Of a DNA stretch of 64,000 nt, positions 24,170 through 32,535 are shown piece by piece (within the stretch, counting starts at the first letter, position 1; the number at the start of each line of letters is the position of its first letter). A program made the translations under genes and the position numbers. The DNA is from Rossellomorea vietnamensis (lineage in GTDB: Bacteria > Bacillota > Bacilli > Bacillales > Bacillaceae_B): positions 1,922,001 to 1,986,000 of the forward strand of contig NZ_CP104558.1 of NCBI RefSeq assembly GCF_025398035.1, given 5' to 3'. The notes beneath the pieces were generated by a model. The model was not told the origin of the DNA. It was given only the letters and a program-made list of their open reading frames with translations, and did no database searches.

Positions 24170-25149
24170 ACCTTCACCACCACACACCCATAAAACCCAC
24201 CATCTTCTATCCGTTGATTCGCCGTCGCAATGTCCTCCAACGCATACGTCTCTGCAATCCGATGCTGTAATCGATCATTCTCAAGTGCCTCTATAATATC
24301 CTCGATCGCCGCCTGCTTCGCACTTTCCGGCATGGCGTATACAATGATCATTCGAAGGGTTAAGTCCATGAACATCATGTCCCTGAAAGGCAAAACGGGT
24401 TCCGTTACAACGGTGGAGGAGTAGGTCGCGATCACTCCACCGATACGGATCAGCTCCAGAACTCTCGGAAGATTCGCACCAAATTCAACATCAATCACCC
24501 GATCAACCTTGTCTCCACCCGTGATCTTAAGCACCTCATCCACCATTCCGTCACTACGATGGTCCACTACATAATCTGCTCCTGCCTCAACGCAGTGCCT
24601 CCGTGCTTCCTCATTACTCGCTGTCGCAATCACCTTTGCCCCTGCATGCTTCGCCCATTGAATCGCATAGTGCCCAACCCGTCCGGCACCACCCGTGATC
24701 AACAGCCATTGCCCCTCTACAGGGCCATCCGAGAATACACTCCGATGGGCGGTCATGGCGGGAATCCCCAAACAAGCCCCTTCCACAAAGCTCGTGTTTT
24801 CCGGGAGAGGAACGGCACGCTTGCTATCAATGGAGACATACTCTGCGGCCGTGCCGTGGAGACGTCCATACTGGGCTTGATACACCCAGACCCGTTCACC
24901 GATGCGTGAATGCGGAACCCCAGCGCCAACCGCTTCTATGATACCTGCGCCGTCACTATTCGGGATGACAGGACCGTTATCAAGTAATTCCGGGAATGAC
25001 CCAAGACGCTTCTTCGTATCGGAAGGATTGACACCCGACGTATGCATCCGGATCAGAACCTCCCCATGTGACGGGGACGGCTTATCCATCTCCCCAACAT
25101 GAAGAACCTCCGATGCTGAACCAAACTCACTGAACCACGCTGCTTTCAT
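24160..25149 (-). CDS. Zinc-independent quinone oxidoreductase (MDR superfamily)
   Basis: 329 aa: N-terminal GroES-like domain (MKAAWFSEFGSASEVLHVGE, TSGVNPSDTKKRLG) and Rossmann domain with LLITGGAGRVGHYAIQWAKH as NADPH site. Structural and catalytic zinc cysteines are absent, so it fits the QOR class that reduces quinones with NADPH. ATG 25149 has AGGAGG 9 nt upstream; an ATG three codons earlier is too close. The last residues (VEA) and the TAG come from the dispersed repeat. Confidence 0.9.
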   Translation of the reverse strand: MKAAWFSEFGSASEVLHVGEMDKPSPSHGEVLIRMHTSGVNPSDTKKRLGSFPELLDNGPVIPNSDGAGIIEAVGAGVPHSRIGERVWVYQAQYGRLHGTAAEYVSIDSKRAVPLPENTSFVEGACLGIPAMTAHRSVFSDGPVEGQWLLITGGAGRVGHYAIQWAKHAGAKVIATASNEEARRHCVEAGADYVVDHRSDGMVDEVLKITGGDKVDRVIDVEFGANLPRVLELIRIGGVIATYSSTVVTEPVLPFRDMMFMDLTLRMIIVYAMPESAKQAAIEDIIEALENDRLQHRIAETYALEDIATANQRIEDGGFYGCVVVKVEA

Positions 25150-25170
25150 ACATAACATCCTCCTTTTTTA

Positions 25171-25198
25171 GAAGCATAGGGACGGTTCTCGTGCTTCT
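25171..25198. repeat. Dispersed repeat, half copy
   Basis: GAAGCATAGGGACGG then TTCTCGTGCTTC, in the gap upstream of the quinone reductase. Confidence 0.85.
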
Positions 25199-25280
25199 TA
25201 ATCATGTTTCCCTTACTATTCCCTCTCACAAACATCTAATGCTTTCACCATTCATCTGCCTGTCACTGATCCACGGGACC

Positions 25281-25673
25281 TCATGGATGCCGATAATCAT
25301 ACTTTCCATCAGGAACGTTAATTTTTTGACCATTAATCGTAACGGTATCTTCATCGATCCAATTGATTTCCCCCGCCGTCTCTTCATATTGCCAATAAAT
25401 ATGTTTGGAGTCGTCATTTTTTTCATTCGAAAATAAAACTCCAAGAACGGCATAATTCACCGTAGCTCCACCGTTATTCAAGTACGTTTTCACTGTATAT
25501 TCGCCACTTGGCGATGACTTTTCAGAAATGAGTTACCCGGGCTCAATTCTTTCAATATTGTAAAATGCCCAATGAACTATGTAACCAAAAACGCAAAAGA
25601 CCAGCATGAAAACAAAAGATAAAGATAGTAAAACGGGATATCTTTTAAAGAATGATAGTAAACACCTGGACAA
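25281..25673 (-). pseudogene. DUF5412-like protein gene with an in-frame stop
   Basis: A 131-codon frame starts with TTG 25673 (AAAAGGAGG 7 nt upstream), has an N-terminal membrane anchor (YPVLLSLSFVFMLVFCVFGY), then one TAA at 25533-25535 in the middle of otherwise good coding sequence (NIERIEPG, stop, LISEKSSPSGEYTVKTYL). The downstream part (GVLFSNEKNDDSKHIYWQYE) resembles the DUF5412 family. A single nonsense change (for example GAA to TAA) explains it; a sequencing error is the alternative. Confidence 0.7.
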
Positions 25674-25712
25674 ACACACCCCTCCTTTTTACAAAAATTG
25701 TATCATAAAGAA

Positions 25713-25795
25713 GGGAAGCATAGGGGAAGCATAGGGACGGTTCTCGTGCTTCCTGTTGGTCAGGATGGAAGCAGCAGAACCGTCCCTATGCTTCC
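25713..25795. repeat. Dispersed inverted-repeat element, full copy
   Basis: Duplicated tip GGGAAGCATAGGGGAAGCAT; arms carry CATAGGGACGG and CCGTCCCTATG, compensatory changes that keep the arms paired. Confidence 0.92.
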
Positions 25796-25962
25796 GTGGC
25801 AAATCAGCCACATTCCTTCACGAATCTCTTTGCTATTCCTACAAACAGCCCCACTTCCGTTCCTGGCCCCTCCCCCCTCCCAAACGTTCCCACTCCAATG
25901 CTCATCATCCATTATGTTAAAATATAGTTGGAAACTACAGTAAAAGGAGAGGCGTAACGAAC

Positions 25963-26787
25963 ATGATCGATCAAGGCAGACAAACATATACGAAAGCAAT
26001 CTGTGAGAAAGTATTGAGCCAAAAGCAAGAGCTGATTGTCGAAAAGGATAATTTACGGTCAAGCGAGTACCGCAATATAGAATCTAAGCTTCATAGTTGG
26101 CGTGAGGATATCATCGACATTTATGCAAAATCGATTGAGAGCGACCTGGACACGGCCTTCGAAAAATTAAAGGAATGGGGATCGGAAGCGGTCGACACAC
26201 TGGTTAACTTCAATCTTCCTTTGGAAGTGGCCCTGGATGAAGTGAGGGATTACCGGAATTTAATCGGGCAAATCATGAAAGAGGAAGCTTCCAAATTCGA
26301 TATGTCATTTGATCAATTCTATGACCTGATCTCTGATTTTGATGCAGTGGTGGACAGGGCCATATATTGGCTGACCATGTCGTATTCAAGAAGATTTTAT
26401 ACACGGATCAATGCGGCAGAAGCGACAGCTTTGGAGTTATCCATCCCGGTGATCAAAATCACGAAGCAAGTGGGAGTTCTCCCATTGATCGGGGACATAG
26501 ACACCGAAAGAGCTCAGGAACTGATGGATAAAGCACTCTCAAAAGGGAACGATTTATCACTGGAATACATGGTCATTGACCTATCCGGCGTTCCGATCAT
26601 CGATACGATGGTGGCAGACCGCATCTTCAAGGTAGTGGATGCCCTATCCCTGATCGGAATCGAAACCATCCTATCCGGAATCAGACCCGAGATCGCCCAG
26701 ACCATGACCCACCTTGGAATCGACTCCTCCAATATCGCTGTAACCTCCAGCCTTCATATTGCTTTGGAGAAATTTTTACAAGCATAG
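25963..26787 (+). CDS. RsbR-like stressosome protein with STAS domain
   Basis: 274 aa. The N-terminal ~140 residues are helical (RsbR globin-like region); the C-terminal STAS domain runs from about 160 (IPVIKITKQVGVLPLIGDID) with YMVIDLSGVPIIDTMVADRI, where the Thr of DTM matches the RsbT-phosphorylated position. RsbR paralogues form the stressosome that releases RsbT to start the sigma-B cascade; this fits the sigma-B promoter at 22571. The final Ala codon and TAG are made by the adjoining repeat half-copy. Confidence 0.92.
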   Translation: MIDQGRQTYTKAICEKVLSQKQELIVEKDNLRSSEYRNIESKLHSWREDIIDIYAKSIESDLDTAFEKLKEWGSEAVDTLVNFNLPLEVALDEVRDYRNLIGQIMKEEASKFDMSFDQFYDLISDFDAVVDRAIYWLTMSYSRRFYTRINAAEATALELSIPVIKITKQVGVLPLIGDIDTERAQELMDKALSKGNDLSLEYMVIDLSGVPIIDTMVADRIFKVVDALSLIGIETILSGIRPEIAQTMTHLGIDSSNIAVTSSLHIALEKFLQA

Positions 26788-26806
26788 GGACGGTTCTCAT
26801 GCTTCC
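26780..26806. repeat. Dispersed repeat, half copy overlapping the RsbR-like stop
   Basis: AAGCATAGGGACGGTTCTCA then TGCTTCC; the TAG inside AAGCATAG is the stop codon of the gene. Confidence 0.85.
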
Positions 26807-26820
26807 ATATCAGCAACTTA

Positions 26821-26853
26821 AACAAGCCACGGGACCTGTCCCCGTGGCTTGTT
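26821..26853. terminator. Bidirectional hairpin terminator, type-C repeat (GGGACCTGTCCC)
   Basis: AACAAGCCACGGG pairs with CCCGTGGCTTGTT around ACCTGTC, between convergent genes. Related GGGACCTGTCCC sequences occur at 45546, 52318 and 56525, so this is a third dispersed family. Confidence 0.8.
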
Positions 26854-26863
26854 TGGCATGTTT

Positions 26864-27316
26864 TTAACTGGTAGGATTCTGCAATATCATATCGATGTGT
26901 GGAATCCCATCATCCAAATAGGTTTCCGTGATCGCCTTGAATCCAAATGAACCATAAAACTCCCGCAAATATTCCTGTGCCTGGATCTTCACCGGTTGCT
27001 CCCCCCACTCATTATGAATAAAAGCCAGTCCTCTTTTCATCAATTCGCTTGCGAACCCTTTCCGACGATGACCTTCCTTCACGAGGACCCTCCCGATGGA
27101 CGGTTCGTTGTAGGAAACACCCGCAGGTAAAAGCCGTGCATAGGCCAACACCTCACCGTTTTCTTCCTTATAAAGATGATGGGCGTGCACATCTTTCCCG
27201 TCGACTTCCAGGTAGGGACATTCCTGTTCCACGACAAAAACCTGGGTCCTTACTTGTAATATTTCATATAGTTCGTGGGTTGATAGTTCATTGAAGCTTT
27301 TTACTTTCCAGCTCAT
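26864..27316 (-). CDS. ElaA-like GNAT acetyltransferase
   Basis: 150 aa: FNELSTHELYEILQVRTQVF, VVEQECPYLEVDGKDVHAHH, the acetyl-CoA motif VLVKEGHRRKGFASELMKRG and YLREFYGSFGFKAI. These are the signatures of the ElaA subgroup of GNAT proteins; substrate unknown. The stop lies 10 bp from a bidirectional hairpin terminator. Single gene. Confidence 0.92.
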   Translation of the reverse strand: MSWKVKSFNELSTHELYEILQVRTQVFVVEQECPYLEVDGKDVHAHHLYKEENGEVLAYARLLPAGVSYNEPSIGRVLVKEGHRRKGFASELMKRGLAFIHNEWGEQPVKIQAQEYLREFYGSFGFKAITETYLDDGIPHIDMILQNPTS

Positions 27317-27348
27317 GATATGGGGTCACCTCTGTTGTATAGTTTTAA

Positions 27349-27413
27349 GGGAAGCATGGGGACGGTTCTCGTGCTTCCTCTTCACTCAAAGCAAAGCAAC
27401 AGAGTCGTCCCCA
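27349..27413. repeat. Dispersed inverted-repeat element, degraded full copy
   Basis: The left arm is intact; the right arm reads GCAAAGCAACAGAGTCGTCC with several changes. The same diverged arrangement recurs near 42904-43075. Confidence 0.85.
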
Positions 27414-27442
27414 TTTATCATACTTCTATATAAAGGATAAAA

Positions 27443-27473
27443 AAAGCTTCACCCTCAAACACGGGGTGAAGCT
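27443..27473 (-). terminator. Terminator of the sugar-acid operon
   Basis: Minus strand: AGCTTCACCCC, loop GTGTTTG, AGGGTGAAGCT then T7, 20 nt after the cupin stop. Confidence 0.92.
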
Positions 27474-27492
27474 CTCCTATATCTCCTATACC

Positions 27493-27774
27493 TTATCCCT
27501 CCAGCAAGTCCTTCCGAATCGGCGAGAACATATCCAAAATCACACATTCCTCGAGCACCTTCACCCGATGCTGGATGCTTGATGGTATATACTGCGTATC
27601 CCCTTGACTCAGGATTCTTTTTTCTCCATCGACTTCGAACTCCACTTGCCCTTTTTCAATGAAGCTCAATTGCTCTTCCGGATGCTGGTCGATATCACCG
27701 ACGAAGCCTTCCGAGAGTTCCACCTTTACGAGCATCATGGAGCCTTCACTGCTTAACACTTCTCTTTTTACCAT
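27493..27774 (-). CDS. Small cupin protein (KdgF-like)
   Basis: 93 aa, one cupin barrel: HPEEQLSFIEKGQVEFEVDG (His and Glu metal ligands), ILSQGDTQYIPSSIQHRV (second His) and ILDMFSPIRKDLLEG. Last gene of the sugar-acid operon. KdgF cupins open unsaturated or deoxy uronic sugars before KDG metabolism, which fits the kinase and aldolase upstream, but a regulatory role is possible. ATG 27774 is chosen over one eight codons earlier. A truncated relative of its 3' end lies at 43037-43075. Confidence 0.82.
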   Translation of the reverse strand: MVKREVLSSEGSMMLVKVELSEGFVGDIDQHPEEQLSFIEKGQVEFEVDGEKRILSQGDTQYIPSSIQHRVKVLEECVILDMFSPIRKDLLEG

Positions 27775-27810
27775 TGAAATCGACTCTCCTTTTTCCATAC
27801 AGCCGGTTCA

Positions 27811-29100
27811 TCAGAATAGGCTTGGGTTAATTAATTTCGGAAGGTAGAATGCCACTTCCGGTAAAAATGCAACGAATAATAATACGACGAGGACAATCAA
27901 GATATACGGCATGACGGCAGAGAAGGACTTCTCGATGCTGAGATTGCCTATTTTCGCTGCCAGCAGGAGACATAACCCGTAAGGAGGGGTGACGAGTCCG
28001 ATGGCGAGCGTCATGACCACGATCAGTCCAAGGTGCACCGGCTCCATTCCAAATAGATTGGCTGTCGGCAGGATGACCGGGACGAATAAGATCATGGCCG
28101 GGATGGCATCCATGAACGTTCCGACGAACAGGAAGAATGCGATGATGATCAAAATGAAGATCCATTCTGTCCCTACGTTATTCACGAAGAATTCCTGTGC
28201 TTTGACCGATAATTGATAGTAGCTCATCAACTCTCCCAGTGCACTTGCAGCCGCAAGGGCAAAGAGGGATAGGGAGCTTAGTGCCAGTGTGTCTTTGATG
28301 ATCTTTGGAAGATCCGATAGTTTCAATGTTTTATAGAAAAACATACAGATTAGTAAAGTGTATAAGCACGCAACGGCTGCGGCTTCCGTCGGTGTGAAGA
28401 ATCCTGAGATGATCCCACCGATAATGATGATCGGCGTGACCAGAGCAGGCACCGTTTCATACACCAGTTTGAAAAATTCACTGAATGTCGCGCGTTTCGA
28501 TCTTGGATACCCCTTTTTCAATGCCATGATATAAATGAAGAGCATCATGCCGAGCCCGATCAAGACGCCTGGTACGATTCCACCGAGGAATAACGCACCA
28601 ACCGAGGCATTCGTCAATCCGGCGAAAATGATCATCGGGATACTCGGCGGGATGATGACGCCGATCGTGGAAGAAGCTGCCGTCACTCCGACTGCCGTTT
28701 CCGTATCATATCCCTGCTTTTTCATGTTTGGGATCAGGATTTTCCCCACACCGGCTGTATCAGCTTGTGCTGCTCCAGATACTCCGGCAAAAATCATCGA
28801 GACGAGAATATTCGCGTGAGCAAGGCCACCCCTGATATGACCGACCATCGTCAGGGAAAGATCGATGAGCTTTTGCGAAATCTTCCCGTGATTCATCAGG
28901 TTGGCAGCCAGGATGAATAACGGCACTGCCAAAAGGACGAACGAGTCGATCCCATTCAGCATCTTCATCGGAACCGTCACCTCAGGAATATAAGGAACGG
29001 TGAAAATACCAAGGAGAGCAATGATGCCGATGACAAAGGCAATCGGTACACCAATCAGCATTAAAATCAGAAATAATCCAACCAATCCTATACCAATCAT
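27811..29100 (-). CDS. dctM: TRAP transporter large membrane subunit (DctM)
   Basis: 429 aa with about 12 hydrophobic segments: LIGVPIAFVIGIIALLGIFT, MLNGIDSFVLLAVPLFILAA and ANILVSMIFAGVSGAAQADT are strongly conserved DctM segments. It forms the sodium-coupled channel of a tripartite ATP-independent periplasmic transporter. ATGA overlap with DctQ. The operon context (KDG kinase, KDPG aldolase) suggests a sugar acid or uronate as substrate. Confidence 0.95.
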   Translation of the reverse strand: MIGIGLVGLFLILMLIGVPIAFVIGIIALLGIFTVPYIPEVTVPMKMLNGIDSFVLLAVPLFILAANLMNHGKISQKLIDLSLTMVGHIRGGLAHANILVSMIFAGVSGAAQADTAGVGKILIPNMKKQGYDTETAVGVTAASSTIGVIIPPSIPMIIFAGLTNASVGALFLGGIVPGVLIGLGMMLFIYIMALKKGYPRSKRATFSEFFKLVYETVPALVTPIIIIGGIISGFFTPTEAAAVACLYTLLICMFFYKTLKLSDLPKIIKDTLALSSLSLFALAAASALGELMSYYQLSVKAQEFFVNNVGTEWIFILIIIAFFLFVGTFMDAIPAMILFVPVILPTANLFGMEPVHLGLIVVMTLAIGLVTPPYGLCLLLAAKIGNLSIEKSFSAVMPYILIVLVVLLFVAFLPEVAFYLPKLINPSLF

Positions 29101-29573
29101 GCCTGTGCCCCCCTTCCTTTAAACGCTTTAATATTTGTGATTAATTGACTCCCGGAGTAAATCATCATGGTCGCTCCCATGACCGGGATGGAAATCCACA
29201 CATACCCCATCTTTAATTCAGGGATGGACGTCCAATTGTAGTTCCAGAAATTCTGTACGGTTTCAATTCCATAGTAGAAAAGAGCAAATGAGAATAATAA
29301 GATGACTGCATCAATCACAATCAGTAATGAAACTTTCGACTTCCCTTGAAGCTTCCCGATAAGGAAGTCGAAGCTGAAGTGTTCCCTTTTGCTCACCATG
29401 ACTGATGCCCCCATAAAGACCGACCAGATGAACGAGTAGTTGGCCACCTCTTCTGTCCAGATGACAGATATCCCAAGATGTCTGGTGACGATTTGAACCA
29501 TGATGGCTGCAAAAAAGATAAGTAAGAAAATAGCACCGATGGTCATTTGAATTTTTTCAAGAGCCTTAATCAT
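29097..29573 (-). CDS. dctQ: TRAP transporter small membrane subunit (DctQ)
   Basis: 158 aa with four membrane helices; ISVIWTEEVANYSFIWSVFM and VSKREHFSFDFLIGKL are typical DctQ features. It pairs with DctM (4-nt overlap) and lies 68 nt after DctP, with a hairpin between them that can lower expression of the membrane subunits relative to the binding protein. Confidence 0.94.
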   Translation of the reverse strand: MIKALEKIQMTIGAIFLLIFFAAIMVQIVTRHLGISVIWTEEVANYSFIWSVFMGASVMVSKREHFSFDFLIGKLQGKSKVSLLIVIDAVILLFSFALFYYGIETVQNFWNYNWTSIPELKMGYVWISIPVMGATMMIYSGSQLITNIKAFKGRGAQA

Positions 29574-29599
29574 ATGATCGTCTTCCCCCTTTCACAATT

Positions 29600-29629
29600 A
29601 AAGGGAAGAACAGATCACCTCTTCCCTTT
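29600..29629 (-). terminator. Intra-operon hairpin after dctP
   Basis: AAAGGGAAGA and TCTTCCCTTT form a 10-bp stem between dctP and dctQ, suited to partial termination or mRNA protection. Confidence 0.7.
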
Positions 29630-29641
29630 TAACGAGCGTAA

Positions 29642-30667
29642 TTATTTAAGCTTTTTAATTTTTTCAAGCAGGTCTTCTGCTCCCATGTCTTTGGCTGCTT
29701 TCTCTTGAAGAGGCTCTGCCAGCTTGATGAATGGTTCACGGTCGATTTCGTTTACTTTCGCCCCTTCATCAATGGCTTTTTGTTTGTATTCATCTTCCTG
29801 AGCATAAACTGCTTCTCTTTCCGCTTTCACAGATTCCTTTGCTGCTTCAATGATGATATCCTGCTGTTCCTTCGAGTAGGAATCAAATTTCTTTCCGTTT
29901 ACCAATAAGAAGCGCGTTGTGTAATCATGTGCTGTCTCAGTGATGTATTTTCCGTTGTCTGTTTTGTGATGATTCTGCTGTACAAAGTATGGGTAAGAGT
30001 TTTCAGATGAATCGACGACATTTTGCTGAAGCGCCTGATACAATTCTCCCCATGCAATCGATGTCGGGATTGCTCCGACTTTCTTCCAATAGTCTGCCAC
30101 TACACCTGAAGTCTGTGTTCTGAACGTCATTCCCTTAATGTCTTCCATTTTTTCAAGCGGTTTTTTCCCGTAATAATGTCTTACACCGGCAGACCAGTAT
30201 CCGATCAGTTTGAAATCATTGTTCGACTTTTCGTTGATCAATTTCGCCATTTCTTTCCCAACTTCTCCGTCAACCGTCTTTTCCCAGTGGTCATAGCTGT
30301 CAAATAGGTAAGGAAGTGCCAGAAGGTCGATTTCCTTAATTCCTGTCTGAGTCATGAATCCAGGTGAAACAAGGACCACATCCGCTGCCCCAAGCTTTAG
30401 CTTTTCAACCAGTTCAGATTCTTCCGTTCCAATGGTTCCTGCGTGCACTTCCACTTCGATATCACCGTCTGACTTGCTTTCAGCGACTTCCTTGAATTTC
30501 AAAAGTCCCGTTTGATATGGATTGTCCGGTGATGTCTGGTTATGCGCCGCTACGATCTTGATTTTCTTCCCTGCTTCTCCCCCTGATGCTTCGTCACTTC
30601 CACATCCAGCCAAAATTCCGGAAACAGCCAACAATAATACAAATGATAATGTGAAAAATTTCTTCAT
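29642..30667 (-). CDS. dctP: TRAP transporter solute-binding lipoprotein (DctP)
   Basis: 341 aa. Lipoprotein signal with lipobox LAGC (Cys about 22), then the DctP fold: AHNQTSPDNPYQTGLLKFKE, MTFRTQTSGVVADYWKKVGA with the Arg that binds the substrate carboxylate, and VVDSSENSYPYFVQQNHHKT. It captures a carboxylated ligand outside the membrane and hands it to DctQM. The ligand is inferred to be a sugar acid from the operon. Confidence 0.95.
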   Translation of the reverse strand: MKKFFTLSFVLLLAVSGILAGCGSDEASGGEAGKKIKIVAAHNQTSPDNPYQTGLLKFKEVAESKSDGDIEVEVHAGTIGTEESELVEKLKLGAADVVLVSPGFMTQTGIKEIDLLALPYLFDSYDHWEKTVDGEVGKEMAKLINEKSNNDFKLIGYWSAGVRHYYGKKPLEKMEDIKGMTFRTQTSGVVADYWKKVGAIPTSIAWGELYQALQQNVVDSSENSYPYFVQQNHHKTDNGKYITETAHDYTTRFLLVNGKKFDSYSKEQQDIIIEAAKESVKAEREAVYAQEDEYKQKAIDEGAKVNEIDREPFIKLAEPLQEKAAKDMGAEDLLEKIKKLK

Positions 30668-30683
30668 CCCTAGTTCCCCCTTA

Positions 30684-31340
30684 TTATGATTTAATCGTTT
30701 GAACAGCCTTTACCTTCTGAACGATTTGCGTGTATTCCCGTGCTTTCTGCGTCAAACGCTGAAAATCTTCCGCACGATGCAATTGCTTTGTATTCACTAA
30801 GTTGCCCCCAAGACCGACAGCCAACGCCCCTGCTTCCAGATATTCCGTAAGATTATCCAGATTGATTCCCCCGGTCACCATCAGTGGGATCGATGGGAAA
30901 GGGCCTTGGATGCTCTTCACGTAACCTGGTCCGAATGTATTGGCCGGGAATACCTTGATCATGTCAGCCCCGAGCTCATATGCCGTCAGGATTTCCGTTG
31001 GTGTCAGGGCTCCCGGGATACTCGGGATGCCGTAGCGCTTCGTCATCTTCACTGTGTCCGCATTGAATGACGGAGAAACGATGAATTCACTTCCTGCCAT
31101 AATGGCGGCCCTTGCTGTTTCTGGATCAAGGACAGTGCCTGCACCAGTCAAGACCCGGCCGTCCATTTCCTCTCTGACGATCTCGATTAACCTAGTAAAC
31201 TTCGGTGTCTCGGCCGTGATCTCAAGCACTTTCACTCCACCCTCATACAAAGCTTCTGCAATTGGCAGAATGGTTTGTGGAGTGGCTTCCCGGATGACGG
31301 CCACGAGGATTTCTTCTTTCATAAACTCTACTGGATTCAT
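30684..31340 (-). CDS. eda: KDPG/KHG aldolase
   Basis: 218 aa class I aldolase: LEITAETPKFTRLIEIVREE (Glu catalytic), GRVLTGAGTVLDPETARAAI, ADMIKVFPANTFGPGYVKSI with the Schiff-base Lys in IKVFPA, and LMVTGGINLDNLTEYLEAGA. It cleaves 2-keto-3-deoxy-6-phosphogluconate to pyruvate and glyceraldehyde-3-phosphate, finishing the route from KDG made upstream. It sits between the hexulose-phosphate isomerase and the TRAP genes. Confidence 0.94.
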   Translation of the reverse strand: MNPVEFMKEEILVAVIREATPQTILPIAEALYEGGVKVLEITAETPKFTRLIEIVREEMDGRVLTGAGTVLDPETARAAIMAGSEFIVSPSFNADTVKMTKRYGIPSIPGALTPTEILTAYELGADMIKVFPANTFGPGYVKSIQGPFPSIPLMVTGGINLDNLTEYLEAGALAVGLGGNLVNTKQLHRAEDFQRLTQKAREYTQIVQKVKAVQTIKS

Positions 31341-31357
31341 TCCTTCACCGCCCTTCT

Positions 31358-31906
31358 CTACTCTATATTTGCATGCCGTTTGGCCATGGTTTCATTCGTA
31401 TCCCCATCACCCAGTGTTCCGATGATGACGGCGTCAAGCACCAGATGGACCGACTGATCGAACTGGTTCCCGAGAGGCTGGATCGTTTCCGGTTCCTCCG
31501 CTCTCCGGAATTTCGTAGCAGCGGGGATAACAAGGATCCCGTCACTGATCGACGCAAGCTTTGATTCACGGTTTGTACTTACAAGAAACACTCCTGCCCC
31601 AATTTCTTTCGCTTTTGTGGCAAATTGAACAATTGCTCCTGTTGAACCCGATCCCGAAATCGCAATAAGTAAATCCCCTTTGGCCATGCTCGGTGTGATT
31701 GTTTCCCCGATGACATATACCGGAAAGCCTCCGTGCATCAAACGCATCGCGAATGCTTTCCCCATCAAACCTGAACGTCCTTCACCATATACGAAGATCC
31801 GCTTCGCTTTTTTCAATTGCCCTGAAAGATGGATCGCTTCTTCTTCTTTCACCTTTGATAAAACTTCTGTGATTTCACCCGCTACCGTCGTGATGATTGA
31901 TTTCAT
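31358..31906 (-). CDS. hxlB: 6-phospho-3-hexuloisomerase (SIS domain)
   Basis: 182 aa, one SIS domain: RIFVYGEGRSGLMGKAFAMR, AISGSGSTGAIVQFATKAKE and LVLDAVIIGTLGDGDTNETM. It matches HxlB/PHI, which interconverts arabino-3-hexulose-6-phosphate and fructose-6-phosphate. It overlaps HxlA by 4 nt, the usual hxlAB coupling. In Bacillus subtilis hxlAB detoxifies formaldehyde; its presence inside a KDG operon is unusual. Confidence 0.93.
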   Translation of the reverse strand: MKSIITTVAGEITEVLSKVKEEEAIHLSGQLKKAKRIFVYGEGRSGLMGKAFAMRLMHGGFPVYVIGETITPSMAKGDLLIAISGSGSTGAIVQFATKAKEIGAGVFLVSTNRESKLASISDGILVIPAATKFRRAEEPETIQPLGNQFDQSVHLVLDAVIIGTLGDGDTNETMAKRHANIE

Positions 31907-32526
31907 TCTTTGATCAGTCCCTTCATCGCCATTGCAGCCTCGGCGGGATCCGCTGCCTTCGTAATAGCGCTGCCAATAATGACCGTATCGGGGTTATTTT
32001 CCACAATGCCCGGCAATGTCTCGAGGGTGATTCCCCCTGCAACGGCCGTCTCAAGTCCGCTGATACCTTGTATTAAATCAAACAGGCTCCCTGTACTCTC
32101 CCCTGTTTCCTGCATGTCTTTTCCGATGTGCAGGCTGACAAGAGAAACACCAAGTTCCTGTAATTCCCGGATTCTCTTATTCTCCGAAACTCCCAGAAGG
32201 TCGATCATTACTCGTTTTCCACGTGACTCAGCCACTTCGAGAGTATCGGTGATCGTCTTGTCAGCAGAGAACGCCATGACAGTCGTGATATCCGCCCCGG
32301 CATCAAATGCCTGGATCGTCTCATGCTTACCGGCGTCGCATGTTTTCATATCCGCGACAATGGTTTTATCCGGATATTTCTCGCGGATGTCACGGACAAT
32401 CGCCATTCCGTATTCCTTTATTACACCGGTTCCTATCTCGATCCAGTCCACGTAAGAACCTGTATCCTCCAAAATCTGAAAGCATTCTTCCCTGGTCAGG
32501 CGGTCAAGCGCCACTTGTATATTCAT
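31903..32526 (-). CDS. hxlA: 3-hexulose-6-phosphate synthase or related decarboxylase
   Basis: 207 aa of the orotidine-phosphate decarboxylase superfamily: VDWIEIGTGVIKEYGMAIVR, TIVADMKTCDAGKHETIQAF (the DxKxxD active site), VAGGITLETLPGIVENNPDT and IIGSAI. KT-DAG favours hexulose-phosphate synthase over 3-keto-L-gulonate-6-phosphate decarboxylase (usually KIADAG). The partner isomerase overlaps it. In the synthase role it joins ribulose-5-phosphate and formaldehyde, or works in reverse to give ribulose-5-phosphate. Confidence 0.88.
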   Translation of the reverse strand: MNIQVALDRLTREECFQILEDTGSYVDWIEIGTGVIKEYGMAIVRDIREKYPDKTIVADMKTCDAGKHETIQAFDAGADITTVMAFSADKTITDTLEVAESRGKRVMIDLLGVSENKRIRELQELGVSLVSLHIGKDMQETGESTGSLFDLIQGISGLETAVAGGITLETLPGIVENNPDTVIIGSAITKAADPAEAAMAMKGLIKE

Positions 32527-32535
32527 GCCATCCTC

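Noticed and set aside
31903-32526. HxlA as 3-keto-L-gulonate-6-phosphate decarboxylase
   Set aside because: KTCDAG is nearer to the synthase motif and an overlapping PHI gene follows; kept as an alternative only.
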